From Stictocephala bisonia (Eukaryota; Arthropoda; Insecta; Hemiptera; Membracidae): a stretch of 64,000 nucleotides of DNA. Below the pieces are notes generated by a model, which saw nothing but the letters and a program-made list of their open reading frames with translations, had not been told where the DNA came from and searched no databases. The stretch lies in assembly GCA_035578905.1 (NCBI GenBank), contig JAQJVL010001107.1:1-64000 (forward strand), written 5' to 3'. Position numbers and translations under genes: made by a program. Shown here piece after piece: positions 14,831-25,624 of this stretch; the stretch's first letter is position 1; each line of letters starts with the position of its first letter.

Positions 14831-16059
14831 TTTGGGAGACAAGTTACAAAAAGTTTTTTTTTACATATTATGATTAATATAGAAAATATAACAAAATAAA
14901 TTTCAAAAGGTTATTTATTTTATTAAGTTTTTGCATAGTTCTTATCTTAAGAAAATTTTCTTCTTGTTTCTTATTTCCAAACAATGGGCTTGTAAAATCA
15001 AATAGGCGCAGTATCAAATAACATAAGCATTGGATATTTTAAGTTTACAAAGGACAAATATTATGATTTTCTGCTTTGTTAATTCACTTTTACTGTCCCA
15101 GACTGAGGCCACACAATAAGGACCACTACTTTTATACCCAACATGCCATGGCCAAGAAACTTATAGTAGCAGGTTTGCTGCTCCCTTTAGTGGCTGTTAA
15201 CATTTTAACCATTAATACAATTGTAACCTCAAGTACTGACAGAGAGATACAAATATGTGACCACGAACATATTAATCAATTCCACTGGCGTATTTCGTAA
15301 TATTATATTTAATGTATAGGTACGTTTATAACCATTACAAATATATTAGTAGATAGTATGACTGTATAACCATACAAGTTTGTGAGTTATGGTGGTAATT
15401 TTTCTACGTACGAAATTTAAACTTAATAACATTCTTAATGTACTTATACTTTTGTTAAATTTCAGTTTTTAGTAGTACCGCACTATTTCATTTTATATTA
15501 TAAATCCAAAAATATGTTTGTTCAACATATACTTCATATAATGTTAGCCTATGCACATTTTGTTATAAACACATACTATTAATTATAACCTAGTAATATA
15601 TTACATCAAATAAATTCTCATCTCTTTACAAGAAAATTAGGAGAAAATAAAAAAATATTCTATACTATTATGTGCATCGATATCTTTAAAAAGATTTATT
15701 TATAAAGTTATAAAGAAAATCTCAAATTAGTATCCTTACCACTGTAGATGTTTGTTCATCTAGGTGATCTAATGTTCATATAACTATCACCTATATGAAC
15801 ATTAGATTCCTACATTTTAAGATTGTTCGGTTATTCATATATAGTTTTGAAAAAAATCTAAAAACTAAAACTTTATTCAAAATAACCCTTCCATTTAGAA
15901 AATTTCTAATTCTCTTAAAATAATTCTAAATACAACAAAACTAATCATAGCTCAGAAATAATTTAAATAACGAACTAAACTAGTAAAACACTGTCTAAAA
16001 GAAGTCATTCTGTTTTAACTTAATTTCGAATGTTTCGTTGTGTACCAACATGTTCAAAA
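14831..16059. other. AT-rich host DNA with one small ORF and an inverted repeat
   Basis: A 50-codon plus ORF at 15145-15300 (MAKKLIVAGLLLPLVAVNIL…) has a hydrophobic N-terminus like a signal peptide but no other support. A perfect 16-bp inverted repeat with 9-base loop lies at 15767-15807. Confidence 0.4.
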
Positions 16060-16315
16060 CGTTAAAGTTAGAAATACAATTTAGGTGTGTTTATGAGCTT
16101 GCAGGTTCACTAGTCAAGTTATATATCAAGTTCTAAGGTCGGTGACAATCAAATGCTAAACAGTCCTTGATAACCGGGATAAACAAGGGGCCTGGATTGG
16201 AAACCTTGAAGACCGTTGGGTTGAATACAAAATAGGGGAAATTGTAGCTGAAGTGTTCAGACATTGAAGTAACAATGTACATTTTATTCTGAAAACATCT
16301 TTCTAACGATAATTT
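16060..16315 (+). repeat. Inverted boundary repeat of a 5-kb block, left
   Basis: The sequence around 'GGATTGGAAACCTTGAAGACC' (16196) recurs in reverse complement at about 20960-21190 ('GGTCTTCAAGGTTTCCAATCC'), with similarity over at least 150-200 bp. Confidence 0.7.
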
Positions 16316-16799
16316 TGTTATACCTGTACCAAAACTGGTTATTAAAAAACAAGAATTAAATTAGGACAATCGGTATTTTTTTTTTTTTTGAAAAATAAAT
16401 CAGGCTATAGAATTAAAACCTGGTCTCTAAACGGCACTATTTCTCTGTGTTATTATTTTTGTATTGCTATGGTGCAAGTGCTACTCTAGATATGGATTAA
16501 CTAATGAATGTTATACATCTAGCTATTATAATACTTCACTTAACATCACAGACATACCAAAAAGCACACCTTGTACCAGCTGCCTCTCTCACATTCTTAA
16601 TTCATTACATCGACTAGTTTAAAGTAAATTTCATTGGTTTTAAAATTTGTTTAACTATGATTCATAAAAATACAAATAAAATTCTAACCAAAACATTTTT
16701 GTTGTAACTGTGTTTAATGGAATTATTGGACCAGTTTACTACTCGTATTAAAATAAAAATTACTACAAAATCTACTGGTTAAGATAAAATCAAGCCTCT

Positions 16800-17345
16800 G
16801 GTATTATATTAGCTAAAATGGAGGGGGTTGCTGGTCAGGAGAAGCTAATTGATCGTTATCTTTAACCCATTATTCACTTAAGTTTAAGGTGGGGCTGAAT
16901 CCTTGACAAACCAATTGGTTCACTGAATATACTAAATATAGGTGAACTGAAGGAGTTGTTGAACAGAATGATGTTAATTGTTCGTTGTAACCAACAATTA
17001 GCCACCCAAATTTAAGGTGGGGCTGAACCTACTGACAAATTGGTTATTTTTTATTTTTTAGGTTCAATTTAGGTACTATGGAAACTAAACTGAAGAGTTA
17101 TGTTGGACAGGAGGACGTTAACTGCTCGTTGTACCCAACAATTTATCACCCAAGTCTAAAGCGGGGCTGAAGCTCTAACAAATTGGTTCATCTGGAGACC
17201 TTAGGTGTTATGGTAGGTGAACTGAAAGGGGTTGTTGGACTGAAGGACGTTAATGACTGTTGTATCCATCCATTAATCATCCCAGTCTCAGGTGGGGCTG
17301 AAACTCTTGACAAATTGATTGGTTCACTGCCTAGGTTCATATGGA
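16800..17345 (+). repeat. Four diverged tandem units of ~135 bp
   Basis: Each contains 'AAGGTGGGGCTGAA…GACAAATTGGTTCA' and 'GTTGTTGGAC…GACGTTAA' variants. Confidence 0.7.
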
Positions 17346-17689
17346 GGGCTTAGATGTAAGCAGCAACTTAAAAATTAGATTTTCATAATAATCCTTTTCC
17401 TAATGGTAAACATGATGATTATTTAGAAGAAAACCTAAATTTTGAATGTATTTGTACTTAAAAATAAAATATATTAAATATTTATATTTTTACTTCGTAA
17501 ATGTTTGTAATTAACATTATTTCCTTTAAATCCATGTTTAACGAATTAAAACGAAGTCATAGGTTTATGTACTATACACTATGGCATCTCCACATTTGAA
17601 AATCAAATAAGAATGTATAATGAAATTTTGAAACTTGTAATTTTAATAGAGACCTGGATTTGCTTGTTGGGGGCTTCGCCTCCAAACCC

Positions 17690-18670
17690 TCATTGACGTC
17701 ACGATTAAATTACGACTAAAAATTATTACGAGCTACCAAAATTGGCCAACAACTACCAAAGTTCATAGATCCCATAGGGGTTTCACAAATGATCATGGGA
17801 GGCTAGACAAGATGGTCATAAACTTCCCAAATAAGTTAGTAGCTACCCCGAATGATCTCCGGGCACTAAATCAGGACATTTACTACTAAAGTTAATCAAA
17901 GGGGCTACATTTTATTAATAGATGATACGAAAGTACATACTGTACAATAATAACAAAATTTTTAAGGTTACCAAGGTTGATTATGATATGCTACCCAAGT
18001 TTATTTTTAAGGCTACCCAAGATAATCACGGGTGGTTACCCAAGTAGATCACGGGGGGCTGCCCGCATTGTTGATGGGAGTTCCTCAAGTTGTTCATGAG
18101 GCCTACCCAAGTTGATCACGGGAGGCTACCTAAGATCATCACGGAGGTTTCCTAAGTCAAAGACAGGATGCTACCCATGGTGATAATGGATGCTTCACAA
18201 GTTTATCACGGGTTGCTAACTAAGTTGTTTAAGAGTGTCTTCCCAATTTGATCACGTGGAGCTACCCGAATTAATCTTTGATGCTACCTAGGATAATCAC
18301 GGGTTTACCTACATTAATCATGGGTGGCTACCCAAGCTAACCATGGGGCTATCCAAGTTTATCATGAGTTTTTACCGAAGTTGATCACAGTTGGTTATCT
18401 AAGTTAAATACGGGGGTTAATATCAAGTTAATAACCGAGTGAGGGGGTACTCAATTTTATCAAGGGATAGCCAAGATGATTACAGAGGACTACATAAGTT
18501 GATGATGAGGGCTATCTACGTTGTTCAAGAGGGCTACCCAAAATGATCACGGTTGGCTACCCAATCTTACTGCTACGCAAACTGATCAAAGATGCAACAC
18601 AGGTTGATCACAAGGGCTACACAAGTTGACCATAGGGGATACTCAAGTTAATATCCCGGCTGGGATAGCC
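17690..18670 (+). repeat. Degenerate ~25-30-bp minisatellite
   Basis: Many variants of GGCTACCCAAGTTGATCACGG in the same orientation over about 1 kb. Confidence 0.75.
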
Positions 18671-19002
18671 GTGAGTGAGTGAGTCAGTCTGTTAGTTACA
18701 CGTGCGGCTTTATAGATATTAGAATATCACATTAATAATGTGTTTTTAACCTGTTATTTTGAGCAACTTAACAGTAAAAATATGTATTTACTTTTATAAA
18801 GATTAAATAAATATTTATTATTTTTACACAAATAATTAATTAAAGTAGGCCTACAACTTAGAAATTCTGTTCATTACCACTTAATGTGTATGGGTAAGCA
18901 AGTGGGTCATTACTACTGAACTTGTATTGATGGGTGCCAGAGAATAACATGTGGGGTATGAGAGTAATGTTGAAGATTTATATGTCCGTTTAATAAGGTA
19001 AA

Positions 19003-19007
19003 TATAT

Positions 19008-19087
<80 letters not shown>
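19003..19087. repeat. (TA)n microsatellite
   Basis: Almost uninterrupted TA dinucleotides. Confidence 0.95.
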
Positions 19088-19090
<3 letters not shown>

Positions 19091-19426
19091 CTAATATATT
19101 AAGCGGCCTTCTCACAAACACCTATGAGTTGTGTTTTCTTACTCATTTTACAAACAATTTAATTTTTTTATCTTTTAATTTGACTTTAATCAACTTATAC
19201 AATGATACATTTTACTAAACTATTTCAATCCACAATCTTAAAACTAATTTCTGTCTGGCACTTTGCCAAACCCCAGAGGGGAGATACTTAGAACTGTTTA
19301 GCCTAATGCTGTTAGTTATTCTGGTTTTAAATATATTATTATGACGAGATAATTTAAAAGTTTTATCAACAATGTTTTAACATAGTTGATTATTTAAAGG
19401 AAGAAAAAACAATAGGTTAAACCATT

Positions 19427-20640
19427 AATGAACAGTATATCGCATATTGGCCATAATACTACCACTTATTTATGAACAGTATATGGCATTGTGGCCAAAA
19501 CACTACCACTTATTTATGAAAAGTATATGCCATTGTGGCCATAACATTACCACTTATTTATGAACAGTATGTGGCATTGTGGCCATAACACTACCACTTA
19601 TTTATGAACAGTATATGGCATTGTCGCCATAACACTACCACTTATTTATGAACAGTATATGGCATTGTGGCCAAAACACTACCACTTATTTATGAACAGT
19701 ATATGGCATTGTGGCCATAAAACTACCACTTATTTATAAACAGTATATGGCATTGTGGCCATAACACTACCACTTATTTATGAACAGTATAAGGCATTGT
19801 GGCTATAACACTACCACTTATTTATGAAAAGTATATGCCATTGTGGCCATAACACTACCACTTATTTATGAACAGTATATGGCATTGTGGCCATAACACT
19901 ACCACTTATTTATGAACAGTATACGGCATTGTGGCCATAACACTACCACTTATTAATGAACAATATACGGCATTGTGGCCATTACACTACCACTTATTTA
20001 TGAACAGTATATGGCATTGTGGCCATAAAACTACCACTTATTTATGAACAGTATATGGCATTGTGGCCATAACACTACCACTTATTTATGAACAGTATAT
20101 GGCATTGTGGCCATAACACTAACACTTATTTATGAACAGTATATGGCATTTTGGCCATTACACTACCACTTATTTATGAACAGTATATTGCATTGTGGCC
20201 ATTACACTACCACTTATTTATGAACAGTATACGGCATTGTGGCCATTACACTACCACTTATTTATGAACAGTATACGAAATTGTGGCCATAACACTACCA
20301 CTTATTTATGAACAGTATATGGCATTGTGGCCATAACACTACCACTTATTTATGAACAGTATATGGCATTGTGGCCTTAACACTACCACTTATTTATGAA
20401 CAGTATACGGCATTGTGGCCGTACTGTTCATTAATAAGTGGTAGTGTTATCACTACCACTTATTAATGAACAGTATACGGCATTGTGGCCATAACACTAC
20501 CACTTATTAATGAACAGTATACGGCATTGTGGCCATAACACTACCACTTATTAATGAACAGTATACAGCATTGTGGCCATAACACTACCACTTATTTATG
20601 AACAGTATACGGTATTGTGGCCATAACACTACCACTTATT
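19427..20640 (+). repeat. 44-bp satellite, about 27 units, with one inverted unit
   Basis: Unit of the type CACTACCACTTATTTATGAA-CAGTATATGGCATTGTGGCC-ATAA. One unit is inverted at about 20420-20450, giving a local palindrome. Confidence 0.95.
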
Positions 20641-20959
20641 CTTGTTTTTATATTACAATAAACCAGATATTTTCTATTACAAAGCTCTTCTATTTCAAGG
20701 AAGCAAGAATTCTTGTTTTATGAATCTGATGTTTTATTTGACTATCCATAAATATGAGTGTAAAAGAGAATTATTACAGATCTAAACTTAAACATAGTAT
20801 GTTAAACGTACATAATTTAATAAAGGTAATATTTTAATTAATGCAATCGCTAAATTTTGTTTAGTAATGATGATCTTTTCCTTAAATGTAATATTCGTTT
20901 AATTAAATCAAAACCAGTTGGACCAATATAAAATGCATTACATTTATCGTTTTATTAAT

Positions 20960-21190
20960 GTATAAACAAATTAATCGTTACAAAAATATTTTTATAATAA
21001 AATAGACATTGTCTTAACAATTCAGCTGCAACCTCCCCTTATCTGTATTCAACCCAACGGTCTTCAAGGTTTCCAATCCCGGCTTCTTGTTTAACCTGTA
21101 GATCACGGTCTGTTTAGCATTGTCAAATCGACCTTGAAACTTTATATCTTTCTTAGCTATTAGACCTGCTAATTCAAAGCACTAATCTAA
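20960..21190 (-). repeat. Inverted boundary repeat of a 5-kb block, right
   Basis: Reverse-complement partner of 16060-16315; the two enclose all four tandem arrays. Confidence 0.7.
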
Positions 21191-23879
21191 TTAGTTTTTT
21201 TAATTTTTGATCATTTTAGTACATAACCTAATATTTCCGAAATCAGATTAAACGATAGTACTTTTCTGTCTATAATTAAAATTAGTTTACATGAAACCAT
21301 TTGTATATTTTTACATCCCTCTTAAAAAATAAAAACAACAACATTTAGAACTTAAATTAAGAATTAAATTTCACTGAGACGTCAACATTAAACCTGTAAC
21401 AAATTTATTGGTATACTTATATATCTTTGGCAATTTAAAAAGTAATAAAAGAAGTTTTATGAATATTTAGCTATTGTGGATAAATACTTGAAAATCATAA
21501 TTATGTACTGAATTAGGTAATAATAGGCGTTATATTCCATAGTGATAGCTCTCTATGGAAAATTCTTTTTAGCAAATCAAATCAATAATTTTTTTTAAAT
21601 ATTTTTCTATATTTTTGATTTAATTATATTGGTTTAAATTATTTCCTTACTTTTGCTAAAGTATTAAAAAGTGTTGTACACCGCCCAATATCTAAAATTA
21701 ATTTTATTCCAAATATTTTATTTATCTTGAAAATGTGAATGAACTGTTATTGCTTTGTAAATGTATGTTAAACGATGCCAGATACCACGAATGTGTTTTG
21801 TTAGTAATGAATACATAACTAACAAAAACTGCTTAACAATTGTACACACGTCATCGGAAGAAATAACTGGGATACATCCTGAATGTTGAAGCCTAGACTA
21901 TTACGCAAATCTCCAAAAGGTATAACAATAGGCTAGGAAAGAATATGCTGAAGTATTTTTTTAACTAAACTTTATGTATAAAATGTCGTTTTAAATGAAG
22001 TGATTTTAGAATCAATTTTGAAATCACTATGAGACGGGAAAATTCTGTCTGTTTACAAGTACTAAAAAGAATACATTAATTGCATTTTAAGATACATACA
22101 GTAAATCATCTGTAACTTTTTTTACATATTTATTTAATCTTTTATGACTGTTAACTAAACATAAATCATTTATTTTTAAAGCACCATATTTTTAAGATCT
22201 GAAATACTAATTATCAAACTTTTATCGCTACCAACTTAGTCAAGAAATGTTGTACACACTTAAAAAATTTTACAATTTGTAATTAATTACTATGCATATC
22301 TTATACAGTATAGTAAAAAATATATATATAATACTGGACATTCTTTGGGTATAAACTTGATCGATCTTACGTAAATAATGTTGAAGCAGGTTAATTGGAT
22401 TGATTCATGGTTCTCTATATACTCCTGTATTATCTATTTTGCATTGTCTCAGATACAATCAATGTAGAGCCTGTCAAAGCAGCCGATAATTGCATTCCTA
22501 TTGTAGCTGCGTTGGACACATGCACAATATACCAGAGATTATTAAATACAATGCAAATACGATTGTAGCCCTAAAAATTATTTTGTCTTGGACTAAATAG
22601 ATTAAAATTACTACTTTTGTACATAAAACGTCTTTGTTGAATGTTCACTTTTTTATCTTTTTTTGATAAATAACTAGTAATAAGTAGTTTAAAATTAGAT
22701 ATCTTAAAACAACTGTCAGCTTGGTGGCTGATTGGTTAAGGCCTCGGACTAAGGAGTCCGAGGTTCTAGGTTTCAATCCCCAACTGAGCTTGTGGTTGGT
22801 ACTTAACCCATTGAGTCAAACTTATGTTCAGCCTACTTCTAAGAAGTAAACAAAATTACTTATTTACAAGAAAAAAATATATTAAATTGCTCGACTCTTG
22901 CTAAGCAGTAATAAAGTTTCCCTTGTAATTCTCAAATTGGTTTAACTTAAAATGCTGCATCAACTTAGTTCATGGATATTACTTACGTAATCTGGCCGTA
23001 GTTGTATTTGTCAAATACTATCCATTAATTTTTAAAATCCGTTATTATTTTTGAATAGAATTTTATGTTATAGAATTATAAACAAGAGTAATATGTCCTT
23101 AGTGATTTTATATGATAAATAGTTCATACATAACACAAGTTTATATATTACAGAAAGAACATTACTAATGTATATGGGTGGGTGGGAAGATCAATATCAG
23201 TTTACATGTTTGGGTGGGTTATGTACCTTTCCATCTATACATGTACATCATTGATGACTATCCTACCTAATTATACAAGTACATTGGTCCCTTTAACAAC
23301 TATACAAGCATAGCTAAATATAAAGTACATGAGGAATTTTAAACTTGCATACTCGTTTTATTTTGAAAGTTTAAATCCATCTAGCAGTAATTTAATAGTA
23401 TATACTTCTAATAACAATATTTGTAAACTAACTTATGCTTTGAACATATTTTGAGGTTTATAATTTTGAATTACTATAATTCTATTGACCAGTCCAAATA
23501 AAAGGCAGTTAACAAAAACCTGTAATGTAATACATAAAGCCTATATGATTAGTAATCATTTAAATTAAAATTGCTAATGTTTTTAGTATAATGAGCTGTA
23601 AATTACTACATTTATAGAATTACCTGGTAAGCACCTAAACTACCATGGTCACTTTGGTACCATCGCTTTAGTATGTTAAAAACTAGTTTTTTTGTTTTTA
23701 GTTTGGTTTGCATTTACTGTGGGGAAGGAAAGCATTGAGGTAATTCTTAGATTGAACATCAACCTTAGGTTTATTGCCTTTGTTGCCTACAAGAATGAGA
23801 TATCTATTCCAAGCAGCTTCACCAGCTCTAAAATATTTTCCCCAAACTAGCTACCATTCCTTATTCTAAGAGCTCGTCC
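21191..23879. other. AT-rich host DNA with a tRNA-like element
   Basis: Apart from the tRNA-like sequence at 22725-22795 and a G-rich GGGTGGGTGGG stretch near 23177, nothing was recognised. Confidence 0.5.
22725..22795 (+). repeat. tRNA-like sequence (tRNA pseudogene or SINE head)
   Basis: Has a pol III A box (TGGCTGATTGG at about 22730), an anticodon-like stem CGGAC/GTCCG with loop containing AAGG, and a B-box-like GGTTTCAATCC about 40 bp later. The acceptor stem is poor, so a functional tRNA is unlikely. Confidence 0.5.
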
Positions 23880-24424
23880 CTGAATAGTTTTCTTCTCCCT
23901 GAGCTCTAGAGCTCTGCACTTAGTCCTGATAGATCGTACAGTACCTCCCTAGACTACCCCATTGGTGAGTCGCAATAGAGGGACCGTGAACTCTGTACCC
24001 AGTCTCACCCTCCATGACAGAACCATCCATCAGACGATTTCTGTTGGTGGTGGGATTGTAGCTTTCCTTAGTCTCTAGCTCTCCCTGGATTCCATGTCGA
24101 ACAAGTAAGGTCTGGAGAATGCAATTTTCACGTCCATAACATCTGGTGCCTTGTCCAATTTTCTACTCTGTATTTCGTTTATAATGGCTCACGAGTGGGC
24201 AGATTTGGATCTGCTTCTCTTGAGCTTGTCTACACTATTCAGTTTGTAAGCTGCCTTTTTAGTCTCCACCGTAAGGCAAAGTTCAAGTGGCAGTAAATTG
24301 AGCAGCACTTCCCGTGATTACGTAGGTGTGCTTGAAAACGCACACGTAATGAGTAAGCTTGCCAGTCTTTGGTTAATAACCAGCTAGCCAAGCTATGACA
24401 AGCCTTGGCCCACTACCTAAGAGC
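23880..24424 (+). repeat. Left target flank, first copy of a duplicated host sequence
   Basis: From 'CTGATAGATCGTACAGTACC' to 'CTACCTAAGAGC' it matches about 44835-45352 with scattered substitutions and many single-base gaps. No coding capacity was recognised. Confidence 0.85.
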
Positions 24425-24430
24425 CCCATA
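24425..24430. repeat. Left target-site duplication, CCCATA
   Basis: CCCATA lies directly left of the first TIR base and is repeated exactly at 44646-44651. Six bases is the expected length for Polinton integrase. Confidence 0.93.
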
Positions 24431-24490
24431 AGTAGTGTAATTTGCCGGTGCTGGCTCACATAAATCAAATGGTTTGACAGGTGAGTTTTG

Positions 24491-24543
24491 TGACGTCACG
24501 GTGACGTCACAATGACGTCATGGTGACGTAGGTTAGTACGTCA
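24491..24543. promoter_or_regulatory. Phased TGACGTCA (CRE/ATF-type) array, left end
   Basis: Three perfect palindromes TGACGTCA start at 24491, 24502 and 24513, a degenerate TGACGTA at 24524 and a TACGTCA at 24537. The first four are spaced exactly 11 bp, about one helical turn. TGACGTCA is the consensus for CREB/ATF bZIP factors; a role in transcription or in terminal replication-origin recognition is inference. Confidence 0.8.
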
Positions 24544-24584
24544 CAGGGATAATTTGTGGGTCAAGGTCATTTGTTTGTTTTTTG

Positions 24585-24632
24585 AAAAAGGCTTCTTGGA
24601 CAGAACGACTGTTCTGTCCAAGAAGCCTTTTT
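24585..24632. repeat. Perfect 22-bp-arm palindrome in left TIR
   Basis: Arms 24585-24606 and 24611-24632 are exact inverted repeats around a 4-base loop GACT. It lies just past the poly(A) signal of the TIR gene, so it could form a hairpin at the 3' end of that transcript, or act as a DNA cruciform near the origin. Function is inferred only. Confidence 0.85.
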
Positions 24633-24719
24633 CTTTTACTTTATTTAAAATATTACAAATTTTTACAATATGTACATCTTACAGACTAAACCTACAGTAA
24701 CAAACTACTTAGTGCTGGC

Positions 24720-24938
24720 TCAGGATCTGGGTGATGTGTTCTCCTTGTCTGAGTCGTCTTTGTGTACATCAACCCTGAAGTCCGCTGTAGAGCTTGCAAC
24801 TTCTTCACTCCCCATCATCTGGCTCAGTACTGCATTATACAAGTCCTCCAGAGCAATCAACTTTACCAGTGCCTCAGAACTCCAAGAAGATTTTGCTAAC
24901 CTTACGTTAAGCAACTTCGGCTCCATATTTGTGTTCAT
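24720..24938 (-). CDS. TIR-encoded protein, left copy with 70-codon in-frame deletion (72 aa)
   Basis: It starts MNTNMEPKLLN and ends DKENTSPRS, matching both ends of the 142-aa protein of the right TIR. The whole middle, including the conserved W-x-N-P-E-T…G-P region and the C-x-C motif, is missing. The deletion keeps frame, so a 72-residue product would still be made, but it lacks the residues conserved with the paralogue at 25123-25542. Its poly(A) signal lies at 24640-24645. Function is unknown; it may be a relic or a shortened variant with only the N-terminus and acidic tail. Confidence 0.6.
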   Translation of the reverse strand: MNTNMEPKLLNVRLAKSSWSSEALVKLIALEDLYNAVLSQMMGSEEVASSTADFRVDVHKDDSDKENTSPRS

Positions 24939-25122
24939 ATTGAATGTGATTGCTTCGACTGCTGGCGTGCAAGTGATGTTAGAAAGCAGCGAACTGTAAT
25001 ATATAAGAGAAAAATCATGGTGGGGGTAACATCATGTGGTGGGGGTTGCATTAATCCTCCTAGCGTGTTAAATTTCGTCTAAAGTCTAAAATCCACGTCA
25101 TATATATACTATAAGCCCCCTG

Positions 25123-25542
25123 TCATTCCACAGATCTCATCCATAATTGCTTTACTCGTACCACTGGTTCTTCATCCTTTTTCTTCTCAACTTCTGAGTC
25201 ATCACCTTTTATATATCCAATCAATCGTCTATACAAATCTTCTCCGCATTCACTGGGGCCAAGTCTTTCAAACAATTTAACAAATTTGTATTCATCATAT
25301 TTTATGCGGCTGCAAACGCAGCAATCAGGGCCTACATTTGTATCGGGATTTGCCCAAAGACATTCAATAAAATGTACACCATATCTAGAGATGGTCACCT
25401 CAGTACACTTAAAGCGTTTCTTCCTGTCCTCAATGTTCTGGGCTAACTCAGCCATCATGTTAAGAACACTTTTACACTGTGGAGACCAGGTGCGTTTGCA
25501 GAACCGTAATTCAAACATAATCATCACCATGTTGGTATTCAT
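25123..25542 (-). CDS. Paralogue of the TIR-encoded protein (139 aa, unknown function)
   Basis: Clear homologue of the 142-aa TIR protein: same MNTNM start, then CTE…YGxHFxxCxWxNPxT, GPxxCxCS and a late ECGExLY block. The conserved Cys/His set (C46, H57, C61, C74, C76 approximately) could bind zinc; that is inference. The C-terminus is charged (lysine- and glutamate-rich) rather than the Ser/Asp-rich tail of the TIR copies. A strong TATAAAAGG lies at 25616-25624, about 75 bp before ATG, overlapping the stop codon of the next gene upstream. It sits just inside the left TIR, so the family probably expanded by duplication at the element ends. I do not recognise it as a named family. Confidence 0.75.
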   Translation of the reverse strand: MNTNMVMIMFELRFCKRTWSPQCKSVLNMMAELAQNIEDRKKRFKCTEVTISRYGVHFIECLWANPDTNVGPDCCVCSRIKYDEYKFVKLFERLGPSECGEDLYRRLIGYIKGDDSEVEKKKDEEPVVRVKQLWMRSVE

Positions 25543-25615
25543 TTTTGGTTTTGTAGTATGTGACCGACACAGTTGAATGTAGAAAATGTAATGATTGTAA
25601 AATGAACGTGCACTT

Positions 25616-25624
25616 CCTTTTATA
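25616..25624 (-). promoter_or_regulatory. TATA box for the 139-aa gene, overlapping the upstream stop codon
   Basis: TATAAAAGG on the minus strand; the TAA stop of the fibre-like gene (25620-25622) lies inside it. The ATG follows about 75 bp later. One base run therefore serves as stop codon and core promoter. Confidence 0.7.

Larger units (their letters stand above)
24431..25114 (+). repeat. Left terminal inverted repeat (684 bp)
   Basis: It begins AGTAGTGTAATTTGCC and matches the reverse complement of 43751-44645. The outer ~150 bp is nearly identical; mismatches increase inward. It contains a phased array of TGACGTCA sites (24491-24543), a GGGTCAAGGTCA site (24558-24569), a 22-bp-arm palindrome (24585-24632), a minus-strand AATAAA (24640-24645) and a shortened copy of the TIR gene (24720-24938). 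It is about 211 bp shorter than the right TIR because of one internal deletion inside that gene. Confidence 0.95.

Noticed and set aside
14679..14873. Frame starting MMNEPINPAR, repeated at 55953
   Set aside because: The match is a nucleotide-level dispersed repeat; the frames diverge and have no protein features.
15145..15300. 50-codon ORF with signal-peptide-like start
   Set aside because: Only the hydrophobic N-terminus supports it; not enough to call a gene.
19427..20640. Regular repeats resembling a CRISPR array
   Set aside because: Contiguous 44-bp satellite with no unique spacers, in a eukaryotic genome.
22725..22795. Functional tRNA gene
   Set aside because: A and B boxes are present but the acceptor stem is poor and the B box deviates from consensus.
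24670..24999. 109-codon plus frame across the left TIR gene
   Set aside because: Antisense shadow of the TIR gene; the minus frame is supported by homology to two other copies and by promoter and poly(A) signals.
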